Of a stretch of 64,000 bases of DNA, positions 45,701-55,393 are shown in pieces. The notes under the pieces were generated by a model. That model had not been told where the DNA came from. It was given only the letters and a program-made list of their open reading frames with translations, and did no database searches. The position numbers and the translations under genes were made by a program. How positions within the stretch are numbered: position 1 is the first letter of the stretch; each line of letters opens with the position of its first letter. The stretch is from Todiramphus chloris collaris (Eukaryota > Chordata > Aves > Coraciiformes > Alcedinidae): contig JANVCC010000219.1 of NCBI GenBank assembly GCA_025345505.1, positions 1,382,450 to 1,446,449 on the forward strand. Reading direction: 5' to 3'.

Positions 45701-47131
45701 TTCGGGCCGGTGCTGACGGTGTACGTGTACCCCGAGAAGCGGTACAAGGAGGTGCTGGAGCTGATCGACACCACCACGCCCTATGGCCTCACGGGGGCAG
45801 TCTTCGCCCAGGAGAAGTAAGAGCCCAACTCCATCCCCAGGCACCACGGAGGCTTCTCCCCTTCTGGAGGGGTTCCCTCCAGCTCACGTCTCTCCACAGC
45901 CCTGCTTTGCAGCGCGGTGAGGACAGGAGGGAGCATTTCCCACCAAGCTCATGTTGCTTTTAGCTCTCCTCCCGCTGAGGAGGGAAGGAGATGTCTCTAA
46001 AGTGGTTTTTCAGCCCCAAAATGTTTTTTTTTTCTGGTGAGGCAACATTTGGAGCACACTAGGAGGATACACCCCCAGCACCCTAAAGCAGGAGGAAGGC
46101 TAAGAGCAGCGTGACCTCCAAGAGGGACCATCCTGATGTTATAATCACATCGTTTTATAACAAGAAAACTTAGAAACAAATTGAAAGAAAATAAAATTGG
46201 GATAATTTGAGTTCTAAGTACGCACAGCCTGTTTCAGTGTGCGTTACACAACGTACAGCCCTGGAAATGAGCTGGAAGATGATGCAGGGGCTGGAACATC
46301 TCTGATGAGGAAAGGCTGAGAGCCCTGGGGCTGTTCAGCCTGGAGAAGAGAAGCCTGAGAGGGGATCTGATGAATGGTTACAGAGATCTGCAGGGTGGGG
46401 GTCAGGCAGAAGGGGCCAGGCTCTTTTCAGTGGTGCCCTGGGGTAGGACAAGAGGCAATGGTAGCAAGGGGAAACACAGGGAGTTCCACCTCAACAGGAG
46501 GAGAAACTTCTTCACTGTGAGGGTGACAGAGCCTGGCCCAGGCTGCCCAGAGAGGCTGTGGAGTCTCCTTCTCTGGAGCCTTTCCAGCCCCCCCTGGCTC
46601 TGTTCCTGTGTGGGCTGCCCTGGGTGACCCTGCTCTGGCAGGGGGGTTGGACTCCATGATCTCCAGAGGTCCCTTCCAGCCCCCACCACCCTAGGATTCT
46701 GTGAAACACGTGCAAAGAAAGGCAGTTGTGCTTTTTGCACAATTTTAAGTAACTCCACAGGAGTTTCTACCGTCGTGTTGTGGCCGCAGCTGTTTCTACC
46801 CCTTTTTAGGAGAATCATCGACGAAGCCAGGAGCCTTCTGCGCAACTCTGCCGGCAACTTCTACATCAACGACAAGTCGACGGGCGCCGTTGTGGCTCAG
46901 CAGCCCTTCGGAGGCTCCCGCATCTCAGGTGAGGCAAAAACCTTCCCTCTGAGGATGGCACAGGTCCCCCCCTGCACCCTCCTCGTGGCCACCAGCTCTT
47001 TCTTTCCTTCTGGAACAGGCACCAATGACAAACCCGGTGGCCCCCACTACATCCTGCGCTGGACGTCTCCGCAGGCCATCAAAGAGACGCACGTGCCGCT
47101 GAGGGACTGGCGCTACGCCTACATGCAGTGA
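36740..47131 (+). CDS. ALDH4A1: ALDH4A1, delta-1-pyrroline-5-carboxylate dehydrogenase (spliced, complete)
   Basis: Fifteen exons join in one frame to 554 codons plus TGA: 36740-36774, 37925-38018, 38340-38432, 38545-38592, 38980-39135, 39487-39636, 39761-39835, 42735-42922, 43799-43872, 44391-44587, 44974-45021, 45328-45480, 45695-45816, 46810-46928, 47019-47131. The human protein has 563 residues; the nine-residue difference is at the N-terminus. The enzyme oxidises glutamate-gamma-semialdehyde (in equilibrium with P5C) to glutamate with NAD+ in the mitochondrial matrix, the second step of proline breakdown. Visible ALDH signatures are SPFNF (Asn202), LWKPSD (Lys224), FTGSVP, Glu305 in AGECGGKN, nucleophile Cys339 in GGQKCSACSR and EIFGPV (Glu438). 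Each is exactly nine below my recalled human numbering. The start is an Arg-rich leader typical of mitochondrial import. No disruption is seen, so the gene appears functional. Confidence 0.98.
36775..37924 (+). other. ALDH4A1: ALDH4A1 intron 1
   Basis: 1.15 kb, mostly a G-rich minisatellite (about 36937-37345), followed by a T-rich run at 37440-37470. A minus-strand open frame of 247 codons here is a product of the repeat. Confidence 0.9.
36937..37345. repeat. G-rich minisatellite (GGCTGAGGGGTC-type)
   Basis: Imperfect tandem units of roughly 15-22 bases built on GGCTGAGGGGTC followed by TGTGG or CCTTGG. Every unit has a run of three or four G on the + strand. It lies within 700 bases downstream of the ALDH4A1 start codon. 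Confidence 0.93.
37925..38018 (+). CDS. ALDH4A1: ALDH4A1 exon 2
   Basis: 94 bases, residues 12-43. The acceptor is CCTCTCCTAG and the donor GTACCA. It starts GRRWQHRSAIEVTNEPILEF and ends SPERAALQK. The Arg-rich start completes the import leader, and TNEPILEF is the start of the mature enzyme's conserved part. Confidence 0.97.
38340..38432 (+). CDS. ALDH4A1: ALDH4A1 exon 3
   Basis: 93 bases, residues 44-74, phase 0. The acceptor is CTTGCTTAG and the donor GTGAGT. It encodes ALADLKGKTEAIPCVIGGEE and VWTPTVRYQLS. Confidence 0.97.
38545..38592 (+). CDS. ALDH4A1: ALDH4A1 exon 4
   Basis: 48 bases, residues 75-90: PFNHAHKVAKYCYADK. The acceptor is CTTTTCAG and the donor GTAAGC. Confidence 0.97.
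38980..39135 (+). CDS. ALDH4A1: ALDH4A1 exon 5
   Basis: 156 bases, residues 91-142, from ELINKAINAALAARKEWDLK to AEVLAKTMIGQ. The acceptor is CTCCCACAG and the donor GTAAGG. It encodes helices of the N-terminal (NAD-binding) region. Long antisense open frames over this exon are shadows. Confidence 0.98.
39487..39636 (+). CDS. ALDH4A1: ALDH4A1 exon 6
   Basis: 150 bases, residues 143-192. It starts GKTVIQAEIDAAAELIDFFR and ends NSMVYRGLE. The acceptor is CTCCCGGCAG and the donor GTGAGG. Confidence 0.98.
39761..39835 (+). CDS. ALDH4A1: ALDH4A1 exon 7
   Basis: 75 bases, residues 193-217: GFVAAVSPFNFTAIGGNLAG then APALM. The acceptor is CTACCCACAG and the donor GTGAGT. It includes Asn202 in SPFNF, the residue that helps form the ALDH oxyanion hole. 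Confidence 0.98.
41757..41823. repeat. 11-bp tandem repeat (AATGGCACGGG / AATGGCACAGG)
   Basis: About six copies of an 11-base unit. The first ones alternate between a GGG-ending and an AGG-ending form, so the effective period is 22 bases. Confidence 0.93.
42011..42530 (+). mobile_element. CR1 fragment in ALDH4A1 intron 7
   Basis: + orientation. It starts CACCTGGAGTGCTGCATCCA and ends CAGTTCTATGATTCTGTGA. It is almost the same sequence as the copy at 7760 and the inverted copy at 27078, so this is one recent subfamily. It ends about 200 bases before exon 8. Confidence 0.94.
42735..42922 (+). CDS. ALDH4A1: ALDH4A1 exon 8
   Basis: 188 bases, residues 218-279 plus two bases of codon 280. The acceptor is CTCCCCCAG and the donor GTACGT. 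It includes GNVVLWKPSD (Lys224, NAD contact) and LNFTGSVP, the Rossmann-fold turn. It also contains FVPADGPVFGDTVTSSEHF. Confidence 0.99.
42923..43798 (+). other. ALDH4A1: ALDH4A1 intron 8
   Basis: 0.9 kb non-coding with no recognisable repeat or RNA gene. Confidence 0.85.
43799..43872 (+). CDS. ALDH4A1: ALDH4A1 exon 9
   Basis: 74 bases. It completes Pro280, then TFKRLWKQVSENLDRYRNFP and RLAG, and ends one base into Glu305. The acceptor is CTCTTCCAG and the donor GTAACA. Confidence 0.98.
43873..44390 (+). other. ALDH4A1: ALDH4A1 intron 9
   Basis: 0.5 kb. A run of about ten G lies near 43903-43912. Nothing else is recognised. Confidence 0.85.
44391..44587 (+). CDS. ALDH4A1: ALDH4A1 exon 10, catalytic Glu and Cys
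   Basis: 197 bases, residues 305-370. It opens by completing Glu305 in ECGGKN (general base region) and contains the nucleophile Cys339 in FEYGGQKCSACSRLY. It ends KIKVGD before GTGAGC. Ser343 in the CSACS string matches the human position (352) known from hyperprolinaemia type II. Confidence 0.99.
44974..45021 (+). CDS. ALDH4A1: ALDH4A1 exon 11
   Basis: 48 bases, residues 371-386: PAQDFGTFFSAVIDDK. The acceptor is CTCCCCGCAG and the donor GTGAGC. Confidence 0.97.
45022..45327 (+). other. ALDH4A1: ALDH4A1 intron 11
   Basis: About 0.3 kb with no recognised feature. Confidence 0.8.
45328..45480 (+). CDS. ALDH4A1: ALDH4A1 exon 12
   Basis: 153 bases, residues 387-437, from SFARIKKWLEHAKKSSNLTI to SKDPRDPIMKE. 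The acceptor is CTTTCCTCAG. The donor GAG/GTGGGA is weaker than the other donors of this gene. Confidence 0.97.
45695..45816 (+). CDS. ALDH4A1: ALDH4A1 exon 13
   Basis: 122 bases, residues 438-477 plus two bases. It starts EIFGPVLTVYVYPEKRYKEV; Glu438 is the conserved NAD-ribose contact. It ends GAVFAQE. The acceptor is TTGCCGTACAG and the donor GTAAGA. Confidence 0.98.
45817..46809 (+). other. ALDH4A1: ALDH4A1 intron 13
   Basis: 1 kb. Nearly half of it is a CR1 fragment that ends about 100 bases before exon 14. Confidence 0.9.
46268..46704 (+). mobile_element. CR1 fragment in ALDH4A1 intron 13
   Basis: + orientation. It contains GGCTGTTCAGCCTGGAGAAG and AGCCTGGCCCAGGCTGCCCA, and ends CTAGGATTCTGTGA. 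It is closer to the copy at 21745 than to those at 7760 and 42011. Confidence 0.93.
46810..46928 (+). CDS. ALDH4A1: ALDH4A1 exon 14
   Basis: 119 bases. It completes Lys478, then RIIDEARSLLRNSAGNFYIN, DKSTGAVVAQQPFGGSRIS and the first base of Gly518. The acceptor is CCCCTTTTTAG and the donor GTGAGG. PFGGSR is the conserved C-terminal ALDH motif next to the aldehyde-anchor loop. Confidence 0.98.
47019..47131 (+). CDS. ALDH4A1: ALDH4A1 exon 15, last coding exon
   Basis: Completes Gly518, then TNDKPGGPHYILRWTSPQAI, KETHVPLRDWRYAYMQ and TGA at 47129-47131. The acceptor is TCTGGAACAG. The C-terminus YAYMQ is identical to the human protein as I recall it. Confidence 0.98.
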
Positions 47132-47263
47132 CATCTTGTCCCCCTGCTGCTGCTGATCCTCAACGCACAGAGTGGCTTTGCAGCTACACCCCTACCAAGC
47201 ACTTAAATCTACTGATCTTTAACCTGATGAGCTTAGGTTTTATTTTTAAATAGAAATTCTATT

Positions 47264-47269
47264 ATTAAA
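47264..47269 (+). terminator. ALDH4A1: Candidate polyadenylation signal ATTAAA
   Basis: Common variant hexamer 130 bases after the stop, followed by a T/G-rich stretch (GTGGGTTTTTGTTGCTTTTT) that would suit as downstream element. This gives a short 3' UTR. Confidence 0.6.
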
Positions 47270-47334
47270 TTGTTAACTTGAGGAAAAAAGTCCCTGTGGG
47301 TTTTTGTTGCTTTTTTTTTTGTTGTTGTGTAATT

Positions 47335-47556
47335 TCATAGAATCACAGATTGACTTGGGGTGGGAGGGACCTTCCAAGGTCATCTGGTCCAACCCCCCTG
47401 CATGGAGCAGGGCCATCTGCAGCTAGAGCAGGGTGCTCAGAGCCCCAGGCAACCTCCCCTGCAATGGTGCCAGGGATGGGGCAGCCACCACCTCTCTGGG
47501 CAGCCTGGCACAGGCTCTCCCCACCCTCAGCATAGAAATTCCTTCCTTCTACCTAG
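47335..47556 (-). mobile_element. CR1 fragment, inverted, just after ALDH4A1
   Basis: Starts TCATAGAATCACAGATTGAC, an inverted CR1 tail, and runs through GGTCCAACCCCCCTGCATGG and CCTCTCTGGGCAGCCTGG. It lies about 70 bases after the presumed ALDH4A1 poly(A) signal. It is the only CR1 I recognise downstream of that gene. Confidence 0.92.
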
Positions 47557-50500
47557 TCAATTAATTCAGAAGGTGTGGTTGCAGCCACAGACCTGGACCC
47601 TGGGTTCCCTTTTCCTCCCGTTTTGTCTACCCCATTTCCTTCTCGACAGGACTGAGCGTGCTGGGATTCAAGCAGGAGATGGGCATTGAGGGGCTGGTCC
47701 TGTCCCAATCACCTGTAGAAGGCAGTGTCCTTCCTTCGCTGTCCCCAAGGTCTCCCTGACCCCAGCAGAGCGTAAGCTGCACCAGCAGCAATCCCTGGAA
47801 GTTCAGGGCTGCGTGCAGCAGCCTCCTCAGTGGGGGTGGGCAGCCTGGCTTGTTTTAAACCAGTGTGGTGGGAACCTTGAGCTGTATTTTCTCCCTCTTC
47901 CTTATTTTTCTCCCAGTTCCTGAGCAAGAGCAAAGCCTCTGAGACAGCCAAGATGTTCGGTGTGGGCCGAGAACCCGGCAGAAGGAGCGTTGTGCCAGGA
48001 GATGGCAGATGCAGTGCTGCCTGGAAAGGCATTTCAGGGCCTTATTTCACCCCTCTGAAGCCAGGGGTGAGACCTGGCAAATGGCCTCGGGGTGGAGCAG
48101 CAACACCTTGCATGGGCCCCTGGTTTCGTTACTGGGGCGAGACCAGGCTAGCACTGGTGCTTCTCACTGCTGGTTACCAGCTGCTCCCACTGCTCTGATC
48201 CTTGGCTGCCCTCTGAAAGGAAGCAGAAAGATTCAGAGAGGTTTCACTAAGAGGAACGTTCCTGCAGAAGCAGCTGGGGTGGCCTCAGTGTCCCACCACC
48301 CCTAGAAGGAATTTTAAGTGTGAGCAGGAGGTGCTGGGGCAGCAACTGGCACAAGCTGCATTTCCCAGCCCGTTGTGCTCTGCCCAGGACCCCGCTCCAG
48401 GCCCAGCGAGCTGCTCTGGGACACCAGCTCATCTCCCAGGCTCTGCAAGGTAAGAAGTTCAATTAATTGTGACCTTTGTGGTCCCTCTCCAGCTGCAGTG
48501 ACCTGTGCAGGCTCTGCTTCCCTGGCAGCACCCAGGTCTCAGGATGGGTGCAACCAGGAGACGGGATCTTAGACACAAAGTCTTGCATCCATCCAGGAGA
48601 ATCTCTAATTGAGAAACGTATACATTTCTAACACTGTAATTAATAACTGTTCAATGAGCAGGTAGAGTGGACAACCCTGTTAAGGCCATGGTGACAAGTA
48701 TGGATCTTTTCCATGCCTGGGCTGGTCTTTAGCAGGTGGGTCAGGAACAAGTTCCATGAACGTCTGCAAATCCTGGTTGAACCGAGAAAAATCTGCAGTA
48801 AAATCAATCACAAAAAAACCCTTTATGTTCTTTTACGAATGCTGTCTTCAAACTGTTGCCAAATAAAGAGCTCGAGGGAGTGTTTGGTACCTTTAGTGCC
48901 TGGGACATGATAAAAAAAGGAGTTGGAAACGATAAGGCACTCCCCAAACCTGCTGCTCCTGCCTCAGAAGGGGCTGGCTCTGTGTCTGGTCAGTCTGGGG
49001 AGTCCTCTCCACACCTCTGCACCCAGCCCTGGTGTCTATCCAGTGTTTCTTACAAAATCACTGCCCTGCTCTTTCCTGCAGCAGAGCAGCCAGGACACCT
49101 GGGCTGCCACAGCTCTGCCCTTCCTCTCACGCTGCAGAGGATCCCCAAAAACCAGCCTTTTGTCTGCCCTTGTCTGACAGAGGAAAAACAAAACCACAAA
49201 ATAAAAACACCCCAGCTTTGTATTTTCTGCTAAAACTAAGACGCTCTCCTTGCACGAGGCTGAGAGAGGCAAGACTGCTGGAGGAAGTGCCTAACCCAGT
49301 ATTATCCAGGTTACTGTGAAGCATCCTCATGTTCATACTGGGAGAGCACGCTGGAGGGCACACGGGAACCCCAGTTCAGCTCCAGAAACAACCACCCCAA
49401 TCCCAGGAGGGAGGACAGGACCAGACCCACCCCCCCAGTCAGTGATGGTCTCCAAACCCCCAGAAATCACCCAGGTGGGACCACAGCAACGTCCCATTCA
49501 GCCAAGTCACCTCCAGCCTCCCAGCTGAGGATGAGCCCCCCCAAAAGCTCCCCAAACCTTCCCAGCCTGGCCCATTTCAATCTCATTTAAATCTCATTAA
49601 GGGCTCTGCCTCGCACCCCCTCGCCGGGAGAGCCGCAGAGCCCCAGCCCAGGAGCCCAGCGCTCCTTCAAGCCGCTGCCTTTGGCTCACGCCTTTTATGA
49701 CTTAAGGCCAGAGTGTCAAGTGGATTTTTTAGCCTTAACTCTGAATTTCATGGTTTTTTGTGACTTTAAATCAGTCCCCTAATGCTATTTAAACACTTGG
49801 CTTTTTGAAGCTGATAAAGGCTTCGGTAGGTGTTCGGGAGAGACGGGGGCTTGCGCAGCAGACCCCCCGCCCCGGGCACTATCCTGCCAGCTCAGCTCCT
49901 GGACCCCTCTGCCCTGAGATGGGATGGGGAAAACAAATCTGCAGGGAGGGAGGGATGGATGGGGCAAGGGGTGTACGGGCTCTGCGTAACCCCGCCATGC
50001 CCAGCAAAGAGCGGCAACAGGTTTGGAGCATCTCCAGTAGGGATTCAGCCCAGTTCCCAAGGCCAGCTCTGGCCTGGCTCTCAGCAAGTCTCCCCCTGAT
50101 CCCGAAGCGCTCGGCGGTCGGTGCTGGGAGCCGGGAGCCGGGTGGGAGGCCGAGCCAAAGCCTCGCTAGGAAGTGGCAGATTTTCCCCTGCGATAACACG
50201 CGGCTCCATCTGCTTCCCGTTAGCGGCCCCGGCTGAGCCTAATTGGCAGATCAAACCCTCCGCTGTCCCGCGTTAGCAGAGGATGGAGCGAGCCCGCTGC
50301 TCTTTGGACACAACCCAAACCCCTTCTCCCGGCCGGGGTGCTAATGCGAACCACCCGGAGCCAGGGCAGGGGCACGAGCGGGCAGTGAGATGGCAAAATC
50401 CCGGCTTTAAAGCCAAGTGAAGAAGGAAACGGAGGCAGCACGGCCGTGTTTGTCTGGGGGGGTGGAACAGGAGTGGCAGAGCCCGGGCAGCTCTGCTAAG

Positions 50501-53500
50501 AGACCAGACCAGCAAGAGTCACCGCTCTTTTTTAGCACCAAGAAGAGGTGCCTATGGATTTCTGGGTGATTGAAATGTTTCTCAGTTTACCCAGGAGAGG
50601 CAGGGACTGGGACGATGCAATTGGTGCCCTAAGTTTAGCATCACTGCCTTTAAAAATAAAAACAAACAAAAAAAAGGACAGGTTTAGCTCTCTAAGATAA
50701 AATCTGCAGTTCCCCACTCCTAACAACCACCTCGGGAATGGCCACGCCTCAGGACTGGGCACAGGACAGGAAAACCTCGGCATCACACCCTAAGGATGAA
50801 GATGACAAACCCATCTCCTCACCACGAGCACAAAACTGAGCACACACTCATCCCCCCCATCCTGAGAAGGGGTTCGATTGCATTTGGCCTAAGGAGGGTT
50901 TGAGGAGAGCCCTTCACCTCCCCTGAGCCATCAGTAAATGAGCTCTAAAGGGGTTTGGAGCAGCCCGTGGCAATAACCCACCCAATATTCATCACCGGGG
51001 CCTCGCTGGGCAGTGGGGTACGTTGGGGTCACTGCTGGGCAGTGGGGTACGTTGGGGTCACTGCAAAGCCCCGGGGTGGGGGGCACGCTCTAAATCGAGG
51101 TGCTGCTCCACAGCACGTGGGGGGAAGGGGCTGGAGCTCAGGTCACCTTCCTGCTTTACAAACTCCCACCACAGCTTCCCACCCGCAGAGACTTTTCCTG
51201 TGTGGGAAACCACACAAACCAGATTTAGCAGCAGGTTTCCATGGAGTGTGACCCTCTGCCCACACCACCCAGGCTCCGACACCCTGAAGGCAGGTCCTGC
51301 AGCCCAAGCCACAGCCCTTCTCTGGAGGGCCACAGCCCTGGACCAGCACAGATCTTTGCTCTCCCCCTTCCCAGCCCAGGGTTTTGGGCTCCTTTTGCTG
51401 CTGCCCAGGCTGTGGCTACAGCACCTGGTGGGGAGGAGGAGGAGGAGGCTGAAGGCTCCTGCCCCAGCTGAAGCCTCTTTACAGGTTGCAGATGGTTGGG
51501 AGAAGCTGCTGCTCCTCCCGTGCCTCTCTTTTCCCGAAGCTGGTTTGAAGGAGCCTTGTAGGGCTGGCTTGTTCCTGGTTCCCTCCTAAAAATCCCATAC
51601 ACAGTGTCCTAGGGGTGGGTTTCCTGCCCAGCCAATGTTCCAGGCTGCAGAGCAAGCTCTAAGGACAACCCAAGAGGATGCTTTTACCTTCTGTTGCTGC
51701 CAAGGTGGGTGCTGGGGGGATGATGCTGACTGGGAGGAGGGGTTCACCTTGTATGCCAAGGAGAGGTCAGAAGAAACTCCCTACACGGATGCTACAAAAA
51801 TAGACATGGGGGAGGTGGGGTGGCAAGAGAGATAAAAGTCCCACAATGCAGGAGAGAGACAGAAATCCTGAGCACCTTGAGCAGATGGTTTTCCAGAGGG
51901 ATGGAGCCCCCCCAGGCCTGGCTTTTCTCTTTTTCTTCCTTGTATTATTGCTCCCTTCTTGTCCTTTTGGTCTGAGGCTTCACCTCCCCTGGCTCCTTGG
52001 GGCTTTGTGGCTTTGGGAGAGCAGAGAATTCCTCGGGGGTCCGGGCAGGAGATGTTTGCAGTACAAGGACTTAGCAGCAGATGGTGGTCTGGTCTTTATC
52101 CCGTTCTGCACAGACTGGGAAAACCAGGTCCTGCAAGACTGGAGCTCTGCGGGACCTGGGGCTGCCTTGGGGAGCAAGAGGGTGGCTTTAAACTGGTGGG
52201 GAGAAGGGAGAGAGCCGCAGGGTTCAGCTCCAGAGCCGGACTTTCCCACAGTGTGGATGGGAGAAAGCGAGCAAAGAAGCAGCAACCGGCAAGAAGGGGG
52301 AGAAGGTTTGAGTGCCTTGGCCCCGCTCAACAAACAAACAGCGGTTTAAGGGCCGTAGCAAGTGCCCGCCCTCCCTGTCCCCTCCAAAAATGCTGCAAAA
52401 TTACGGAGAGTCTTCTAATATTTAGCATTTTTTGCTAAAGCCCCAGGTCCTGGAGTCATGAGAATACAGCGGGATGTCAGCTTCTAGCTAAAATAAATAA
52501 AGAGGCGATTTGCAGCCCCTGGGCGAACGCAGCAGAGCTGGAAGATGTGATTCCCCCTCTTGGGGGCCAGGAGAAAACCTTGGAAAGCAAGTAGAGGGAC
52601 TGGGAGGCGGAAAGCCCCCGGCCTCTACCTCCATCTCCTTTCCATGATCGTGCTGCCTACCGAGCAATGAAAAATCAGGGGATCCATCCCCCTGGAGAAG
52701 AGCAGCCTCCTCCCAGGGCATCTGAGGACACCTGGATCCCTTCGTCCCAGGCTTGGGTGCCTCTTCCCTGCCCCTCGGAGCTGTGGGGCGCAATCAGTGG
52801 GAGCTCTGCAGCATCGGTGGTGGAGGGGGTGGGGATTGTACCTAGCCCAGCATTTCTCAGTTTACCCCAGGGAGGGCTTGTCTAGGAGCCTGAATTCTTT
52901 CGGAGCCAGGCTGCTTGAGAAGAGGAACAGGTGAAGGAGGCCGGCAGAGCCCGGCTCGGCGTCTCTCTCCTCCTCCGGCTCTCCAGGGAAGCCTCCCCAG
53001 GAGATAAATTACTCACTGTTGTCTGACGGCCCGAGGTTGGCTCAGGAGGCGACCGAACGGGGTTTCTGGCAGCAGCGGGGAACCGCAGCCAAGTTGGCCC
53101 AGGGCAGCTTGGGATTAAGAGCAAACTTTTGCATCTGCCAAGCAGCTCCTTCGCAGCCTTTCCCCTGCCAGCTGCAGCCTCCGCTGCCTCCAGACCCCCC
53201 TTGGTGGGCTCAAAGCAGCCCCAGAGGGATGGGGAGAGGCTCGGGGAGGATGAAGGACAGTCTTCTGCCTCCAGCCAGGGGGTTCCTGCAGATTTAGCCC
53301 CAGTCCAGTGGGACTGGACCCGATGGGAGGGATGGTGCGAGCGCAGAGCTCGGGTGAGGCCACCACCCTGCAACCAGCGATATCCCCGTGTCCAGTCACC
53401 AAATCCCACAGCATCACCATCCTCACCTGCCTCTGGACTGAGGCAAAGCATGAACCTCATCCCCACGGGCACAGGGATGGATGCTTTCCCTTTTTTTTTC

Positions 53501-53536
53501 ACAGCGGGAGGCCACCTGCACCAGTACTCCCTCTCC
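47557..53536. other. Intergenic region, no gene recognised
   Basis: GC-rich with AT-richer islands, for example 49560-49810. It contains a 29-bp perfect duplication at 51005. Open frames up to 206 codons occur, but none resembles a known family and none is supported by splice structure. I looked for TAS1R2-like seven-helix exons and saw none. Confidence 0.6.
51005..51062. repeat. 29-bp perfect tandem duplication
   Basis: Two identical head-to-tail copies of a 29-base unit that begins GCTGGGCAGTGGGGTACG. Confidence 0.95.
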
Positions 53537-53612
53537 TGAGGAGGGGTTTATGCCCTAAATCCTGCCCCTNNNNNNNNNNTGAGGAGGGGTTTATGCCCTA
53601 AATCCTGCCCCT
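53537..53612. repeat. Identical 33-bp flanks around an N gap
   Basis: The 33 bases at 53537-53569 (starting TGAGGAGGGGTTTATGCCCT) are repeated exactly at 53580-53612, immediately on the other side of ten N. Either two contig ends overlap and were not merged, or there is a true tandem repeat. Confidence 0.97.
53570..53579. other. Assembly gap (10 N)
   Basis: Ten N, the same placeholder length as the gap at 4053. Confidence 0.98.
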
Positions 53613-55393
53613 GTCCCTAAATCCTGCCCCTGTCCTACAACCTACCTCTGCCCCAGGCTCAGCAGCAGCCTTTGCGCACTGCTCCACCCCCCCCTCCAAC
53701 TTCACAGCCCATCGCCCCCTTCCCCAGCCCTTCCTTTGGGTGCTTAAAATGTATCTGCAGTTCCATCTCAGCTGCTATTTTTCATCCTTCAGTGATAAGG
53801 CATCTGCGTGTACACAGCACCCAGAAAATTATTAACAAATAGCAGCTTCCTCCCGCAGATTCCACCCCCCACCCCCGGACCAATTATTATTATTATTATT
53901 ATTAATATTATCACAGAGACAGCCCCGCTCTGGTGTTGTTTTCGTTTAAGCTTTTTCTTCCCCCCCCCCCACCCCACCCTTTGGTTTCTTTTACCCCCCA
54001 CCCCACGTCGTGAGCGCCGATTTGAGATCACAAACCTGACATTTCGGTGCCTGCTTCACAGTGCCAGGCGGGCAGAACTGCTGGGGACAATCGATTTTCC
54101 CCGCATCGTCTACCGGTGCCATCCAAAACATTTAATCAAGGCGAGATCAGCCCTTCCGGCAGCTCCCCGCTCGCTTTTCTTTTCCCCCCAGCCTGTGAAA
54201 ATACACGACACCCTGAAAAAGAGGGATGCCAGGAGCAGGGGATGGAGCCGGGTGGGAGCATCCCTGCTCCGGGAGAGTGGGAAAGGGAAGGGGTCAGCCT
54301 GGGATCTCAGTGGGAAAACCGGTGCCCTATCTGTGGGCAAACTGGTGTCCACTGGGATGCCCGTGGGAAGGGTCGGTGGGAGCTCCAGTATTGCATCTGC
54401 AGCCTGGTGAGGGTCAAATAATGCAAGCAAAGGGGATGCCAGCCTGGTTTCTAACTAAAAGTGCACAGCATAAGGTGGGGGCTTGCAGAGAGCAGGATTC
54501 CTTTGATTTTGGGCTCCCAGAGAGGTTTGCTGGCTCAAAATTTCCCTGTGCATCAGAGGGTGGAGTCTGGTCCTTGGGTGCCACATCTGGGTGCTCAGAC
54601 GAGGTCCCTGCCACCAGGATGGGTGCCATCCATCGACAGATGGCTCCATATTCACAGAGGGATCCTCCAGCCCTTCCCGCTGGGAATCCCTTCCCACGCA
54701 GGGATGTGTGGGTGTGGCTGGTTGCCATCCCGTTTGGCAGATGGGGATGTTGAGGCAAAACAAGCCCGGGGGGAACAATTTAACCCACATTGCAAACCAT
54801 GATGTGGTAACAGGGCTTCCCAGTCCTCTGCTCCCACTGCTGGCCTGCGGATGGTGGTGGGCGTGCAGGATGATGTTGGGAAGGGGGTAAAAGCTGAAAA
54901 GCTGGGGCTGAGCTCTCCATGCATTGGTAGCACCCTCATTTCTTCCTTCTGTGTCCCCCTGCTCCTCGGGGTCTCACAGTAGAGCAAACTGGAGGGGGGC
55001 AGAGGTGATGGTGGCGGGGGGCACGTGGCTTTGACTGACACCCCCCCTCCCCCAGGCAGTGGCAGGGAGGGGAGAGCCGAAGTGACGCCGGTCCCCCAAG
55101 AATGCGCGTGCCCCCTGCCCCTCCTCCTCCCGCCCGGCCCTAATCCGGGGGTGGCAGCGGGATGTCTGGAGACAGCTGCTCCTGCCCCCCGCTGCCCTGA
55201 CATCACCCGCCCGCTATGAAGGCGCTCGCCTTGGCCAAGGGGTCCTCCTCCAAGGGTCTGCGGGGAGGGGGGCAAGAGATGCCTGAGCTCCCCTTAACCC
55301 TCTGCTTGCAGAGACGGAGGTTTGACCCTCAGCTCACCAACTGGCTGCAGGGGGAAGTTTTGGCTCCCAAGGAGAAATGGTTTCACAAGCGTG
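53613..55393. other. Intergenic region, no gene recognised
   Basis: Contains a short ATT microsatellite (53884-53911) between C-rich runs (53859-53881 and 53960-54006). I recognise no coding family or RNA gene. Confidence 0.6.
53884..53911. repeat. (ATT)n microsatellite
   Basis: About nine units of ATT, the last ones degraded to AATATTA. Confidence 0.93.

Noticed and set aside
51846-52349. Open frame with a hydrophobic LAFLFFFLVLLLPS-like segment, checked as a possible TAS1R2 helix
   Set aside because: Only one such segment, no flanking receptor motifs, no splice sites; chance T/C-rich DNA.
52882-53502. Minus-strand open frame of 206 codons
   Set aside because: GC-rich chance frame with no family resemblance and no splice context.
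53808-54410. Plus-strand open frame of 200 codons starting in the ATT microsatellite
   Set aside because: The start runs through an ATT repeat (poly-Ile) and C runs; no homology seen.
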